A DNA stretch of 9,787 nt, from assembly GCA_002409405.1 (NCBI GenBank), contig DHNG01000029.1, positions 194,432 through 204,218 of the forward strand, read 5' to 3'. Position 1 is the stretch's first letter, and each line of letters begins with the position of its first letter. Made by a program: the position numbers and the translations under genes. The stretch is from Flavobacteriales bacterium UBA5422 (GTDB taxonomy: Bacteria > Bacteroidota > Bacteroidia > Flavobacteriales_D > Crocinitomicaceae). The notes beneath the pieces are model-generated. The model was not told where the DNA came from. It ran no database searches and saw only the letters and a list, made by a program, of their open reading frames with translations. Shown in pieces: positions 1 through 6,607 of this stretch.

Positions 1-318
1 TACGAATTGAACGTGTTCAAACCGATGATGGCTGCCAACTTCCTGCAATCTGCACGTTTGTTGGGTGACGCATGTCGTTCATTTGATGAGCACTGTGCAT
101 TGGGGATTGAACCGAATCAACGAAGAATTGATGAATTGGTCAACAATTCCCTGATGCTGGTTACTGCGTTGAATACAAAAATCGGGTACTACAAAGCAGC
201 AGAGATTGCTAACAAAGCACACGAAGAAGGAACAACATTAAAAGCGGCGGCGCTTACATTAGGATATGTAACTTCTGAAGAATACGATGAATTGGTAGAT
301 CCGCGCAAGATGATCTGA
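1..318 (+). CDS. fumC: Class II fumarate hydratase, C-terminal fragment (5' end outside window)
   Basis: Fumarase interconverts fumarate and L-malate in the TCA cycle as a cytoplasmic homotetramer. The frame is open from the first base (codon tac), so only the last 105 residues are present. The reading [20 protein letters not shown] is the end of the central helical domain that forms the tetramer core. It is followed by the hallmark C-terminal domain, with [35 protein letters not shown] and the terminal DP(R/E)KM-type ending. This matches the FumC C-terminal domain closely and excludes the iron-sulfur class I fumarases. Aspartase and argininosuccinate lyase belong to the same superfamily, but this tail is fumarase-like. 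The catalytic SS loop lies upstream and cannot be checked. A hairpin terminator follows 21 bases after the stop. Confidence 0.95.
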   Translation, partial: YELNVFKPMMAANFLQSARLLGDACRSFDEHCALGIEPNQRRIDELVNNSLMLVTALNTKIGYYKAAEIANKAHEEGTTLKAAALTLGYVTSEEYDELVDPRKMI

Positions 319-339
319 TCCTTGATTGGATATAAATTA

Positions 340-376
340 CAAAAGCTTTTCGGGTTTCCGGGGAGCTTTTGTTTTT
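340..376 (+). terminator. Rho-independent terminator of fumC
   Basis: An 8-bp stem CAAAAGCT (340-347) pairs with AGCTTTTG (364-371), with a short inner CGG/CCG pairing (351-353 with 358-360), and runs into a TTTTT tract. It sits just after the fumC stop, so fumC is the last gene of its transcript. Confidence 0.8.
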
Positions 377-495
377 ATACGAACGAATGTAATGTACCAT
401 TCTGCTACTTTTTAAGCTACATTTCTATTAGAACAACTATAATTCATTCAGCTGACAAAGTTAGCTGCTATGTGTCCCTGTCTCCGCTATACGCA

Positions 496-561
496 TTACC
501 TATGTTTCTATGTTCACTATGTGGTTCACCCTTTTTTAACCACATAGAAAACATAGGGTAA
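496..561. repeat. Imperfect palindromic intergenic repeat with iterated CTATGTT units
   Basis: The inner arms CTATGTGGTT (517-526) and AACCACATAG (538-547) pair perfectly over 10 bp around an 11-base loop ending in six Ts. The outer arms TTACCTATGTTT (496-507) and AAACATAGGGTAA (549-561) also pair, with one extra G on the right. The left arm carries an additional unpaired CTATGTTCA unit (508-516), so CTATG occurs about every 8-9 bases. The structure is strand-symmetric and could fold in RNA from either side. I recall similar CTATGT/ACCACATAG elements in Flavobacteriales intergenic DNA, so a dispersed repeat is likely. That is memory, not a search. Confidence 0.6.
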
Positions 562-670
562 TTCAAGTCACCAAGAGGATTCGTGTTTAAATAATACGTG
601 AATTTAATCGCAGCGCTTATTTTTACATTGCAATAATGATACCTGGGGACTTAAAAACGGAGCAAAAACA

Positions 671-701
671 AAGGGGATTGCGGCACTAACGCAACCCCCT
701 T
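671..701. terminator. GC-rich hairpin, terminator-like on the minus strand
   Basis: AAGGGG (671-676) pairs with CCCCTT (696-701) and TTGCG (678-682) with CGCAA (690-694). There is one A-C mismatch between the blocks and a 7-base loop. On the plus strand no U-tract follows. On the minus strand the hairpin runs into TTTGTTTTTG, as an intrinsic terminator would. No minus-strand gene is seen feeding into it, so its role is open. It lies upstream of the putative methyltransferase promoter. Confidence 0.4.
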
Positions 702-757
702 AAAAATGAAAGAATATTTCACTTATGAAACCATAAGTATAAACGTAAACAGCTCGA

Positions 758-784
758 TTTGTTACAAATTTTTGTTTATATTTG
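758..784 (+). promoter_or_regulatory. Putative Bacteroidota promoter of the methyltransferase
   Basis: TATATTTG (777-784) fits the -7 consensus TAnnTTTG exactly. TTTG (758-761) is a possible -33 element, but the 15-base spacing is shorter than the usual 19 or so. Expected transcription would begin around 790, downstream of the first in-frame ATG at 706. This argues for translation from 814 or 835. Confidence 0.4.
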
Positions 785-813
785 ATCATTTTACTGCTTT
801 TGATTATCATACT

Positions 814-1503
814 ATGGTTCTGACTAAAAATTTCATGAATGATATTGTTGAATGGGATGTCGAAAACTGGAAATATGCACTTTTATTCTGGGATGCACAA
901 CTTCCGGATCAGGAAGGACCATTAAAATGTCTTGAACTGGGAGGAAGAAGAGGAGGAGGTACTTTGTGGCTGGCAAGTAAAGGACATGATGTAGTTTGTT
1001 CAGATTTGGAAAATCCCGAAGTACATGCACAAACCTTGCATTCAAAATATCAATTAACCGGAGCCATATCTTATGAAGCAATTAATGCAACAGAAATCCC
1101 TTATGAAAATGAATTTGATCTTATTGTGATTAAGTCAATCATTGGAGGGGTAAGCCATTCTGGCCAGGACGCACTACAACAAAAATTGATTGATAACTGC
1201 TATGGTGCATTAAAGCCGGGTGGGAAATTATTGTTTGCGGAGAACCTGGAAGCCTCTTTTTTACACCGTTTTGCCCGAAAGAGATTCGTGAAGTGGGGGA
1301 ATGCCTGGAATTATTTAAAAATAGATAACGTTGAACGGTTATTTTCTGATTGGGCCGTTTGCAATTACCGTACTGCTGGATTTTTTGGGGCATTCGGGAG
1401 ATCAGAAAAACAACGAAATTTTCTTGGAAAACTAGACAAATTCTTACAACCTTTAATTCCATGTAAGATGAGGTATATTGTATATGGCGTTGCCGTTAAA
1501 TAA
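814..1503 (+). CDS. Class I SAM-dependent methyltransferase, substrate unknown
   Basis: This is a cytoplasmic protein of about 230 residues with a Rossmann-type SAM-binding fold. The glycine-rich SAM loop reads LELGGRRGGGTLWLA (from residue 40), followed by the ribose-binding acidic residue in VVCSDLEN (D64) and the strand-4 motif FDLIVIKSIIGG. LKPGGKLLFAENL is the typical helix-turn-strand after motif III. The N-terminal VEWDVENWKYALLFW resembles small methyltransferases I associate with polysaccharide clusters, but no such genes adjoin here, so the acceptor is unknown. The frame is open back to an ATG at 706. I prefer 814 because the extra 36 residues look non-domain-like and contain a -7 promoter box. 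ATG 835, just after an A-rich stretch and at the conserved-looking MNDIVEW, is equally possible. It appears to be monocistronic. Confidence 0.8.
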   Translation: MVLTKNFMNDIVEWDVENWKYALLFWDAQLPDQEGPLKCLELGGRRGGGTLWLASKGHDVVCSDLENPEVHAQTLHSKYQLTGAISYEAINATEIPYENEFDLIVIKSIIGGVSHSGQDALQQKLIDNCYGALKPGGKLLFAENLEASFLHRFARKRFVKWGNAWNYLKIDNVERLFSDWAVCNYRTAGFFGAFGRSEKQRNFLGKLDKFLQPLIPCKMRYIVYGVAVK

Positions 1504-1561
1504 TAAGTCGGAATATGGCAGGTTAACGATTGCAGCACATTCCTCTTTTTGGGTGCTGAAT

Positions 1562-1587
1562 AAGGTTCGTTGATAACCTTCTCTTTT
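1562..1587 (+). terminator. Weak possible terminator after the methyltransferase
   Basis: AAGGTT (1562-1567) pairs with AACCTT (1575-1580) around a 7-base loop and is followed by CTCTTTT. Just upstream, CAGCAC (1533-1538) pairs with GTGCTG (1553-1558) across a 14-base loop without a U-tract. Neither is strong. Confidence 0.25.
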
Positions 1588-1648
1588 GAGTTGATAATAT
1601 CTTATTCCAATCCATCATTTTTCAGGCTGAAATCTGTAATTAATTTCG

Positions 1649-1656
1649 TATATTTG
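1649..1656 (+). promoter_or_regulatory. -7 element of the gcvP promoter
   Basis: TATATTTG matches TAnnTTTG and is followed directly by CACCC, as in the tRNA promoter of this window. No convincing TTTG is found at the expected -33 distance. Transcription starting near 1662 would leave a leader of about 30 bases, too short for a glycine riboswitch. Confidence 0.55.
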
Positions 1657-1690
1657 CACCCTGAAAATTAATTAAAAACAATCGTCTGAA

Positions 1691-4549
1691 ATGAGTACTT
1701 TTTCCCGCAGACACATAGGACCGAACGAGCAAGAAAAGGCCGCTATGTTGAACAAAATTGGTGCAGCTTCTATTGCTGAATTGATTGACAAAACGATTCC
1801 TTCTCACATTCGTTTGAATGGAGAGTTGACTGTCGATAGTGCATTGACAGAGCAGGAATACTTACAGCACATTACTCAACTGGCAAGCAAAAATAAAGTG
1901 TTCAAGTCATTCATCGGTTTAGGATACAACGAAACAATCACACCATCTGTGATTCTGAGAAACGTATTGGAAAATCCGGGATGGTATACCGCTTATACAC
2001 CTTACCAGGCTGAAATTTCACAAGGACGTTTGGAAGCGTTGTTGAATTTCCAAACCATGATTTTGGATTTAACCGGATTGGAACTGGCAAATGCTTCATT
2101 GTTGGATGAAGCAACAGCAGCTTCCGAAGCAATGATCATGTTTTTCAATTCCCGCTCACGTGAAGAAGTGAAAAACGGAGTGAACAAATTTTTCATCGCT
2201 GATGATGTGTTCCCGCAAACAAAAGACGTTGTGCTGGGAAGAGCAAAGAACCTGGGAATCGAATTGGTCGAAGGGGATGTTGCAACATTTGAAGGAGATA
2301 ACACGTTTTTCGGAGCGTTGGTTCAGTATCCGAACAAAAACGGAGAAATACGAGACATCAAAGGATTTACAAACCGAGTGAAGGCAAACGGAATCCGTGT
2401 TGCTGTTGCTGCAGATATCCTTTCACTCGTGTTGCTGGAAGCTCCTGGTAAATTCGGAGCAGATGTTGTATGTGGTACTTCACAACGTTTTGGTGTACCA
2501 ATGGGGTACGGAGGTCCTCACGCAGCATTCTTCGCAACAAAAGATGAATACAAACGAAACATTCCGGGACGTATCATCGGTGTTTCTAAAGATGCAGACG
2601 GAAATACAGCGTTGAGAATGGCCTTACAAACACGTGAGCAGCACATCAAGCGCGATAAAGCAACTTCTAATATCTGTACAGCACAGGCATTGTTAGCAGT
2701 AATGGCGAGTATGTATGCCGTTTACCACGGACCACAAGGATTGCGCGCCATTGCACAAAATGTCCACAATCTGGCAGCTAAAACAGCTAACGGATTAAAA
2801 GAAATGGGGATTACTGTTAGTGAAACGCCATTCTTCGACACGATCTGGGTAAAAGGAACAGATGCTGTAACGGTGAAAGCAGTTGCAGAAAAATATGAAA
2901 TGAACTTCAACATCGTTTCCGGATCGGATGTAACCATTAGTTTTGGTGAAACACATACAGATGAAGATGTAGCAGCAATTTTGGCTGTTTTTGCAGAAGT
3001 AACAGGAAAAAATGCCGGAAGTGTACAACCGGAGGCTGTGTCTCCGTTGACGACAGAAGTATTGCGTGCAGATGCAATCTTGACACACCCGACGTTCAAT
3101 TCCTATCATTCAGAATCACTGATGATGCGCTACATGAAGCGCCTGGAAAATAAAGATTTGTCATTGGTTCACTCCATGATTCCGTTGGGATCATGTACAA
3201 TGAAGTTGAATGCAGCTTCTGAGTTGATTCCGATTACCAATCCGAAATTTGCGAACCTGCACCCGTTTGCACCTGCTAACCAGGTAGAAGGAATGTTGGA
3301 AATGATTCACCAGTTGGAAAAAGACTTGTGTGCATGTACAGGTTTTGCAGGTGTTTCCCTGCAGCCGAATTCAGGAGCACAAGGTGAATATGCCGGGTTG
3401 ATGGTCATGAAAGCATACCATGAATCAAGAGGAGATTTCAACCGTACAAAAATTATTATCCCTTCTTCAGCGCATGGAACAAACCCTGCTTCTGCGGTCA
3501 TGGCCGGATTTGAAGTAGTTGTTACAGGATGTGATGAAAACGGAAACATCGACATTGAAGAATTGAGAGCAAAAGCTGTTGAACTGAAAGACGTGTTGGG
3601 AGGAATCATGGTGACGTATCCTTCAACACATGGTGTATACGAAGAAGGAATCAAAGAAATTACATCCATCATCCACGAAAACGGTGGACAGGTATACATG
3701 GACGGTGCGAATATGAATGCACAGGTCGGATTGACAAATCCGGGAAATATCGGTGCGGATGTATGTCACCTGAACCTGCATAAAACATTTGCGATTCCAC
3801 ATGGAGGAGGAGGTCCCGGAGTAGGTCCGATCGGTGTGGCTGCTCACCTGGTTCCGTTCTTGCCTACAAACGCAGTGGTAACAACGGGAGGAGAAAAAGC
3901 AATTCACGGTGTTTCCGCAGCTCCTTTTGGTAGCGCATTGATTTTATTAATTTCTTACGGATACATCAAAATGTTGGGTGCGCAAGGATTGAGAAATGCA
4001 ACGGAAACAGCTATTCTGAATGCAAACTATATTACAGCTTCGTTGAAAGAACATTACCCGATCTTGTATACAGGTAAAAACGGAACAGTCGCACACGAAT
4101 TAATCCTGGATTGCCGTGAAATCAAGAAAACAGCAGATGTAGAAGTAGCTGATATTGCAAAGCGTCTGATCGACTTTGGATTCCATGCACCGACTGTTTC
4201 TTTCCCGGTTGCCGGAACATTGATGATTGAACCGACCGAATCGGAAGACAAGGGAGAAATGGATCGTTTCATTACGGCAATGATTAAAATCCGTGAGGAA
4301 ATCCGTGAGATTGAAAACGGACATGCAGATAAAGCTAACAACTTGTTGAAAAATGCACCGCATACAGCAGATTGTATGATCAACCTGGATTGGAATTACC
4401 CATACACTCCGCAAGAGGCAGCTTACCCGGTTGCATACCTGAAAGAGTTCAAGTATTGGGTTCCTGTTCGCCGTGTTGACAATGCATTGGGAGACAGAAA
4501 CCTGATTTGTTCATGCCCGAGCGTTGAATCGTACGCGATTGCGGAATAA
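1691..4549 (+). CDS. gcvP: Glycine dehydrogenase (aminomethyl-transferring), P-protein of the glycine cleavage system
   Basis: P-protein decarboxylates glycine with pyridoxal phosphate and passes the aminomethyl group to lipoylated GcvH; GcvT and Lpd complete the cycle, giving 5,10-methylene-THF, NADH, CO2 and ammonia. The 952-residue length is normal for the single-chain form, which is two fused aminotransferase-like halves. The start is fixed by the family-typical SRRHIGPNEQE (residues 5-15). The N-terminal half shows GLGYNETITPSVILRNVLENPGW (residues 76-98) and the TPYQAEISQGRLEALLNFQ block. The C-terminal half has SAHGTNPASA (H595) and the PLP-lysine motif NLHKTFAIPHGGGGPG with K698 as the Schiff-base lysine. 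The C-terminus DRNLICSCPSVESYA is intact. gcvT and gcvH are not adjacent, so the gene appears to be transcribed alone between its own -7 box and a strong terminator. Confidence 0.98.
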   Translation: MSTFSRRHIGPNEQEKAAMLNKIGAASIAELIDKTIPSHIRLNGELTVDSALTEQEYLQHITQLASKNKVFKSFIGLGYNETITPSVILRNVLENPGWYTAYTPYQAEISQGRLEALLNFQTMILDLTGLELANASLLDEATAASEAMIMFFNSRSREEVKNGVNKFFIADDVFPQTKDVVLGRAKNLGIELVEGDVATFEGDNTFFGALVQYPNKNGEIRDIKGFTNRVKANGIRVAVAADILSLVLLEAPGKFGADVVCGTSQRFGVPMGYGGPHAAFFATKDEYKRNIPGRIIGVSKDADGNTALRMALQTREQHIKRDKATSNICTAQALLAVMASMYAVYHGPQGLRAIAQNVHNLAAKTANGLKEMGITVSETPFFDTIWVKGTDAVTVKAVAEKYEMNFNIVSGSDVTISFGETHTDEDVAAILAVFAEVTGKNAGSVQPEAVSPLTTEVLRADAILTHPTFNSYHSESLMMRYMKRLENKDLSLVHSMIPLGSCTMKLNAASELIPITNPKFANLHPFAPANQVEGMLEMIHQLEKDLCACTGFAGVSLQPNSGAQGEYAGLMVMKAYHESRGDFNRTKIIIPSSAHGTNPASAVMAGFEVVVTGCDENGNIDIEELRAKAVELKDVLGGIMVTYPSTHGVYEEGIKEITSIIHENGGQVYMDGANMNAQVGLTNPGNIGADVCHLNLHKTFAIPHGGGGPGVGPIGVAAHLVPFLPTNAVVTTGGEKAIHGVSAAPFGSALILLISYGYIKMLGAQGLRNATETAILNANYITASLKEHYPILYTGKNGTVAHELILDCREIKKTADVEVADIAKRLIDFGFHAPTVSFPVAGTLMIEPTESEDKGEMDRFITAMIKIREEIREIENGHADKANNLLKNAPHTADCMINLDWNYPYTPQEAAYPVAYLKEFKYWVPVRRVDNALGDRNLICSCPSVESYAIAE

Positions 4550-4569
4550 ACATATAATTTTAAGAAAGG

Positions 4570-4599
4570 AAGGCTGTTCAGAAATGGGCAGCCTTTTTT
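4570..4599 (+). terminator. Rho-independent terminator of gcvP
   Basis: AAGGCTG (4570-4576) pairs with CAGCCTT (4589-4595) around a 12-base loop and ends in a run of six Ts (4594-4599). It begins 21 bases after the gcvP stop. On the minus strand the tail is only CCTTTCTT, so it may also act weakly for the convergent lipoprotein gene. Confidence 0.85.
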
Positions 4600-4614
4600 G
4601 ATGGATGAATAGTT

Positions 4615-4628
4615 CCCTCTTTGGAGGG
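4615..4628. repeat. Small palindrome CCCTC-TTTG-GAGGG
   Basis: A perfect 5-bp inverted repeat with a 4-base loop sits within a purine-rich context (GGAGGGGCAGGTGGAGGA). It may be a remnant of a dispersed intergenic element. Its role is unknown. The rest of 4600-4797, between the convergent genes, shows nothing else I can support. Confidence 0.3.
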
Positions 4629-4797
4629 GCAGGTGGAGGATTTAAAAAAATCGTGGATCTATGATAAACTTATTTCAGTACGGAACAGTTGAAACAGTAT
4701 CTTAATTTTCTTCCGCAAAATATATTGTTTTTTGAAGATAGGGGATAAGACTGCTTTGCCATTTCCCTTCTTTTTTAGTGGTAAGTAGTTATAGCAT

Positions 4798-6114
4798 TCA
4801 ATCTACCTCTTTTTTGATTGATATCCAATCTTTCGAGCCAAAATAGTCACTTTTGATATAAAATAATCCGTTTTCTGTCCTTAATTGAAAATCGTGCAAC
4901 AGGTTTTCATCACATATCCCTTTGCAGTAGATAAAATTCTGACTACGATCCGTTAATAAATATTCCTGTTGACACCAAAAATCCAGTAACTTTTCTGTAT
5001 CAAAATATGCGTAAATATGATTGTCTACAATGTTTATATGGAAAACAAACCTTATTATTTTATTTGTTCGGGAGTCAATTTTAGCAGATTCTAAAACGTA
5101 GTTTCCATCCCATTTACCAGGAATTGAAAGATTACTCTTTTTGTCTATTTTTTTTGTATCTGCTGTTAAATAAAAAATTTCATTATAACTAGTTGGATTG
5201 AGTTTGTTTTTGGTAATAAGGCTATTCTCAAGAGCCATTTTCCATTCTCCTATTTTTATACCGTTTTTATAGTTTCCGAAATAAATCAGCGTATCTTTCG
5301 AATCAGGAAAGGGAATTGACACTGAAAAAGCTCCCTGTTGTATCCCATTGTAATAATTACTTGTAATAATTACAGGACTTTCATATTTAATTGAATAGCG
5401 TTTTTCCTTCCACAGTCCATTTTTTAAATGGTTTGTGATTTTTCCTACGTATTGATAGTCAGTATATTTAGATTCATTTGCTATTTGTTTGTAGGTGTTT
5501 GCGCCCCATTCTGCATTCCAATATTCATTTATAAATGTGTCATTTCTAATGTAGTCTAAGAATAGGCCGTCTTCTACAATAAACGACTGTGATTTAGCTT
5601 TTCTGTCTTGGTAAATGTATGATACTTCTATAATGGGGGAATTTATTTTTGAAATCCTTGCATACCGCACTTCTGAGTCTAATTTTTCATATAAGATTAA
5701 ACTTTTATAATCTTCCTTCTTATTGATATTTGTAATGAGTACAAGTTCATATTTACCATCTTCATAATCAATTTTCGCGTAATATGCATTGAAATCTGTA
5801 TCACCGAAATGAAATGTGGAATAGTCATAAAATTCCAATAGATCTCGGTTCCCAGTATTTACAATGTCAAAATTGTACATTTGTTCAACCTCTCTTTCAA
5901 GTGCATCAATGAGCAAATCAATTAATGCTGATTTTTGTAGACTACTTTCAATTTTATTTCCAATCAATTTAGGATTGAAAACCCAAATACTGTCTTTTAT
6001 ATCATTATTTGTCGATGTAATTTTATCTTCTTTATATACTGTTTGATTGCTGTTTGAAGAGTTACAACTCGCCTGTAGAAAGCACAATATTATTAATATG
6101 ATCAGTTGCTTCAT
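4798..6114 (-). CDS. Predicted lipoprotein with MORN-like repeats, function unknown
   Basis: I do not recognise this 438-residue protein by name. The N-terminus is a short basic start plus a hydrophobic core (residues 4-13) ending in QASC, so C17 is a likely lipidated cysteine. The -3 residue is Gln rather than the usual Leu, a small deviation from the lipobox. A Ser/Asn-rich linker follows (18-40). A central portion holds three NG-type repeats resembling MORN or YwqK-like units: LKNGLWKE (230-237), YYNGIQQGAF (254-263) and GNYKNGIKIGEW (280-291). Such repeats are usually beta-hairpin surface or periplasmic modules. The C-terminal 100 residues (from GKWDGNY, 333) look like a separate beta-rich domain. 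The start is secure because an in-frame TAA lies two codons upstream. GGGAGGAGGT (6131-6140 on the complement) is an SD-like string but lies about 16 bases from the ATG. The gene is notably AT-rich: two sampled 60-base lines count 28% and 30% GC, against 45-50% in gcvP. Confidence 0.75.
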   Translation of the reverse strand: MKQLIILIILCFLQASCNSSNSNQTVYKEDKITSTNNDIKDSIWVFNPKLIGNKIESSLQKSALIDLLIDALEREVEQMYNFDIVNTGNRDLLEFYDYSTFHFGDTDFNAYYAKIDYEDGKYELVLITNINKKEDYKSLILYEKLDSEVRYARISKINSPIIEVSYIYQDRKAKSQSFIVEDGLFLDYIRNDTFINEYWNAEWGANTYKQIANESKYTDYQYVGKITNHLKNGLWKEKRYSIKYESPVIITSNYYNGIQQGAFSVSIPFPDSKDTLIYFGNYKNGIKIGEWKMALENSLITKNKLNPTSYNEIFYLTADTKKIDKKSNLSIPGKWDGNYVLESAKIDSRTNKIIRFVFHINIVDNHIYAYFDTEKLLDFWCQQEYLLTDRSQNFIYCKGICDENLLHDFQLRTENGLFYIKSDYFGSKDWISIKKEVD

Positions 6115-6195
6115 TTTTTATTTCTTTGTGACCTCCTCCCTGTTTTGAGACAATCTAAACTGGAGTTCCTGAGATATTCACATGCAATATAATAA

Positions 6196-6375
6196 ATTCT
6201 TGAGGAGATAAATCATTTAATAAACTGTGAGGATGAAATAAAGAATATTATCATCCGTGCTGATATCGGATCACAACGATGTAAAGAATTATTTGAAAAG
6301 TGCTCAGACGAAACAAGAGTTTACCACTTCATTAGTCACACATTTTGGAGGAAAGACAACAATATCCGTTCCTAA
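6196..6375 (+). pseudogene. Possible gene remnant without a start codon
   Basis: A frame of 59 codons between TAA at 6193 and TAA at 6373 reads ILEEINHLINCEDEIKNIII, then RADIGSQRCKELFEKCS, and ends in YHFISHTFWRKDNNIRS. The composition is protein-like, with alternating charged and hydrophobic residues as in helices. It has no ATG, GTG or TTG start, and it ends 6 bases before a strong terminator, as a real gene would. I do not recognise the family. Chance openness is a real alternative in such a short stretch. Confidence 0.3.
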
Positions 6376-6381
6376 AAAATA

Positions 6382-6417
6382 AAAACGAGACCTCAATTTT
6401 GAAGCCTCGTTTTATTT
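6382..6417. terminator. Bidirectional rho-independent terminator
   Basis: AAAACGAG (6382-6389) pairs with CTCGTTTT (6406-6413), with further inner pairing CTCAA/TTGAG-like (CTCAA at 6392-6396). The plus-strand tail is TTTTATTT. The minus-strand tail is TTTTTATTTTTT. It lies 26 bases beyond the 3' end of the minus-strand tRNA and just after the plus-strand remnant, so it can serve both. Confidence 0.8.
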
Positions 6418-6439
6418 GAAACCTTTATGATTTCTACTG

Positions 6440-6513
6440 TAGCGAGACCGAGAGTTGAACTCGGGACCTCAGGGTTATGAATCCTGCGCTCTAACCAACT
6501 GAGCTATCTCGCC
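6440..6513 (-). tRNA. tRNA-Met (anticodon CAT), elongator type
   Basis: The complement folds as a 74-nt cloverleaf. The acceptor is GGCGAGA with TCTCGCT plus A73, giving a G1-U72 wobble. The D arm is GCTC/GAGC with AGTTGGTTA, and the T arm CCGAG-TTCAACT-CTCGG. The anticodon loop is TTCATAA, so the anticodon is CAT. The pair at 11-24 is C-G, and 29-31/39-41 is not a full GGG/CCC stack, so this is not the initiator. Position 31-39 is an A-C mismatch. The CCA end is not encoded and must be added by nucleotidyltransferase. A CAT anticodon could also mark tRNA-Ile2 (lysidine-modified); elongator Met is more likely. Confidence 0.9.
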
Positions 6514-6527
6514 GAACATTGCGGGTG

Positions 6528-6558
6528 CAAAAGTAGCTAATCTTTTCTGTTTAGCAAA
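6528..6558 (-). promoter_or_regulatory. Consensus promoter of the tRNA gene
   Basis: On the complement, TTTG (6555-6558) is followed by exactly 19 bases and then TACTTTTG (6528-6535), a perfect TTTG-N19-TAnnTTTG. The -7 box is extended by CACCC, as at gcvP. The tRNA begins 14 bases downstream. Confidence 0.8.
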
Positions 6559-6607
6559 ATAAATACTTCTATTTTTTTGAACTTTATTTTGAAGTGCGAA
6601 AAAACGC

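Larger units (their letters stand above)
319..813. other. Long intergenic region, no gene supported
   Basis: About 500 bases separate fumC from the preferred start of the methyltransferase. The region contains the fumC terminator, an imperfect palindromic repeat (496-561), a GC-rich hairpin (671-701) and a putative promoter (758-784). Nothing is recognisable in 377-495 or 562-670. A 79-codon plus-strand frame at 322-561 is open, but it runs straight through the terminator and the palindrome and is rich in Cys, Phe and Ser without family-like motifs. I do not regard it as a gene. Confidence 0.6.
6115..6439. other. Intergenic region between lipoprotein gene and tRNA
   Basis: This stretch holds a start-less plus-strand open frame (6196-6375) and a bidirectional terminator (6382-6417). 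Between 6121 and 6192 the same reading frame is also open up to a TAA at 6193. I find no exact -7 box for the minus-strand lipoprotein gene; the nearest candidate on that strand is a one-off TAGATTGT. No transposase, inverted terminal repeat or RNA gene is seen. Confidence 0.5.

Noticed and set aside
322..561. 79-codon plus-strand open frame after fumC
   Set aside because: It spans the fumC terminator and the palindromic repeat, has no family-like motif and begins 4 bases after the fumC stop. It is most likely a chance frame.
1504..1690. Glycine riboswitch upstream of gcvP
   Set aside because: The -7 box at 1649 leaves a leader of only about 30 bases, and no paired aptamer-like structure is visible upstream.
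2002..4414. Several long minus-strand open frames within gcvP (for example 2722-3099 and 3307-3699)
   Set aside because: All lie opposite a clearly conserved full-length gcvP, read as low-complexity Ser/Thr/Cys-rich shadows, and have no promoter or motif support.
4600..4800. Attachment-site copy of the tRNA-Met 3' end
   Set aside because: Only AGTTGAA (7 bases) is shared with the tRNA, which is expected by chance.
6440..6513. Initiator tRNA-fMet
   Set aside because: The 11-24 pair is C-G, and the three consecutive G-C pairs of the initiator anticodon stem are interrupted by A31-C39.
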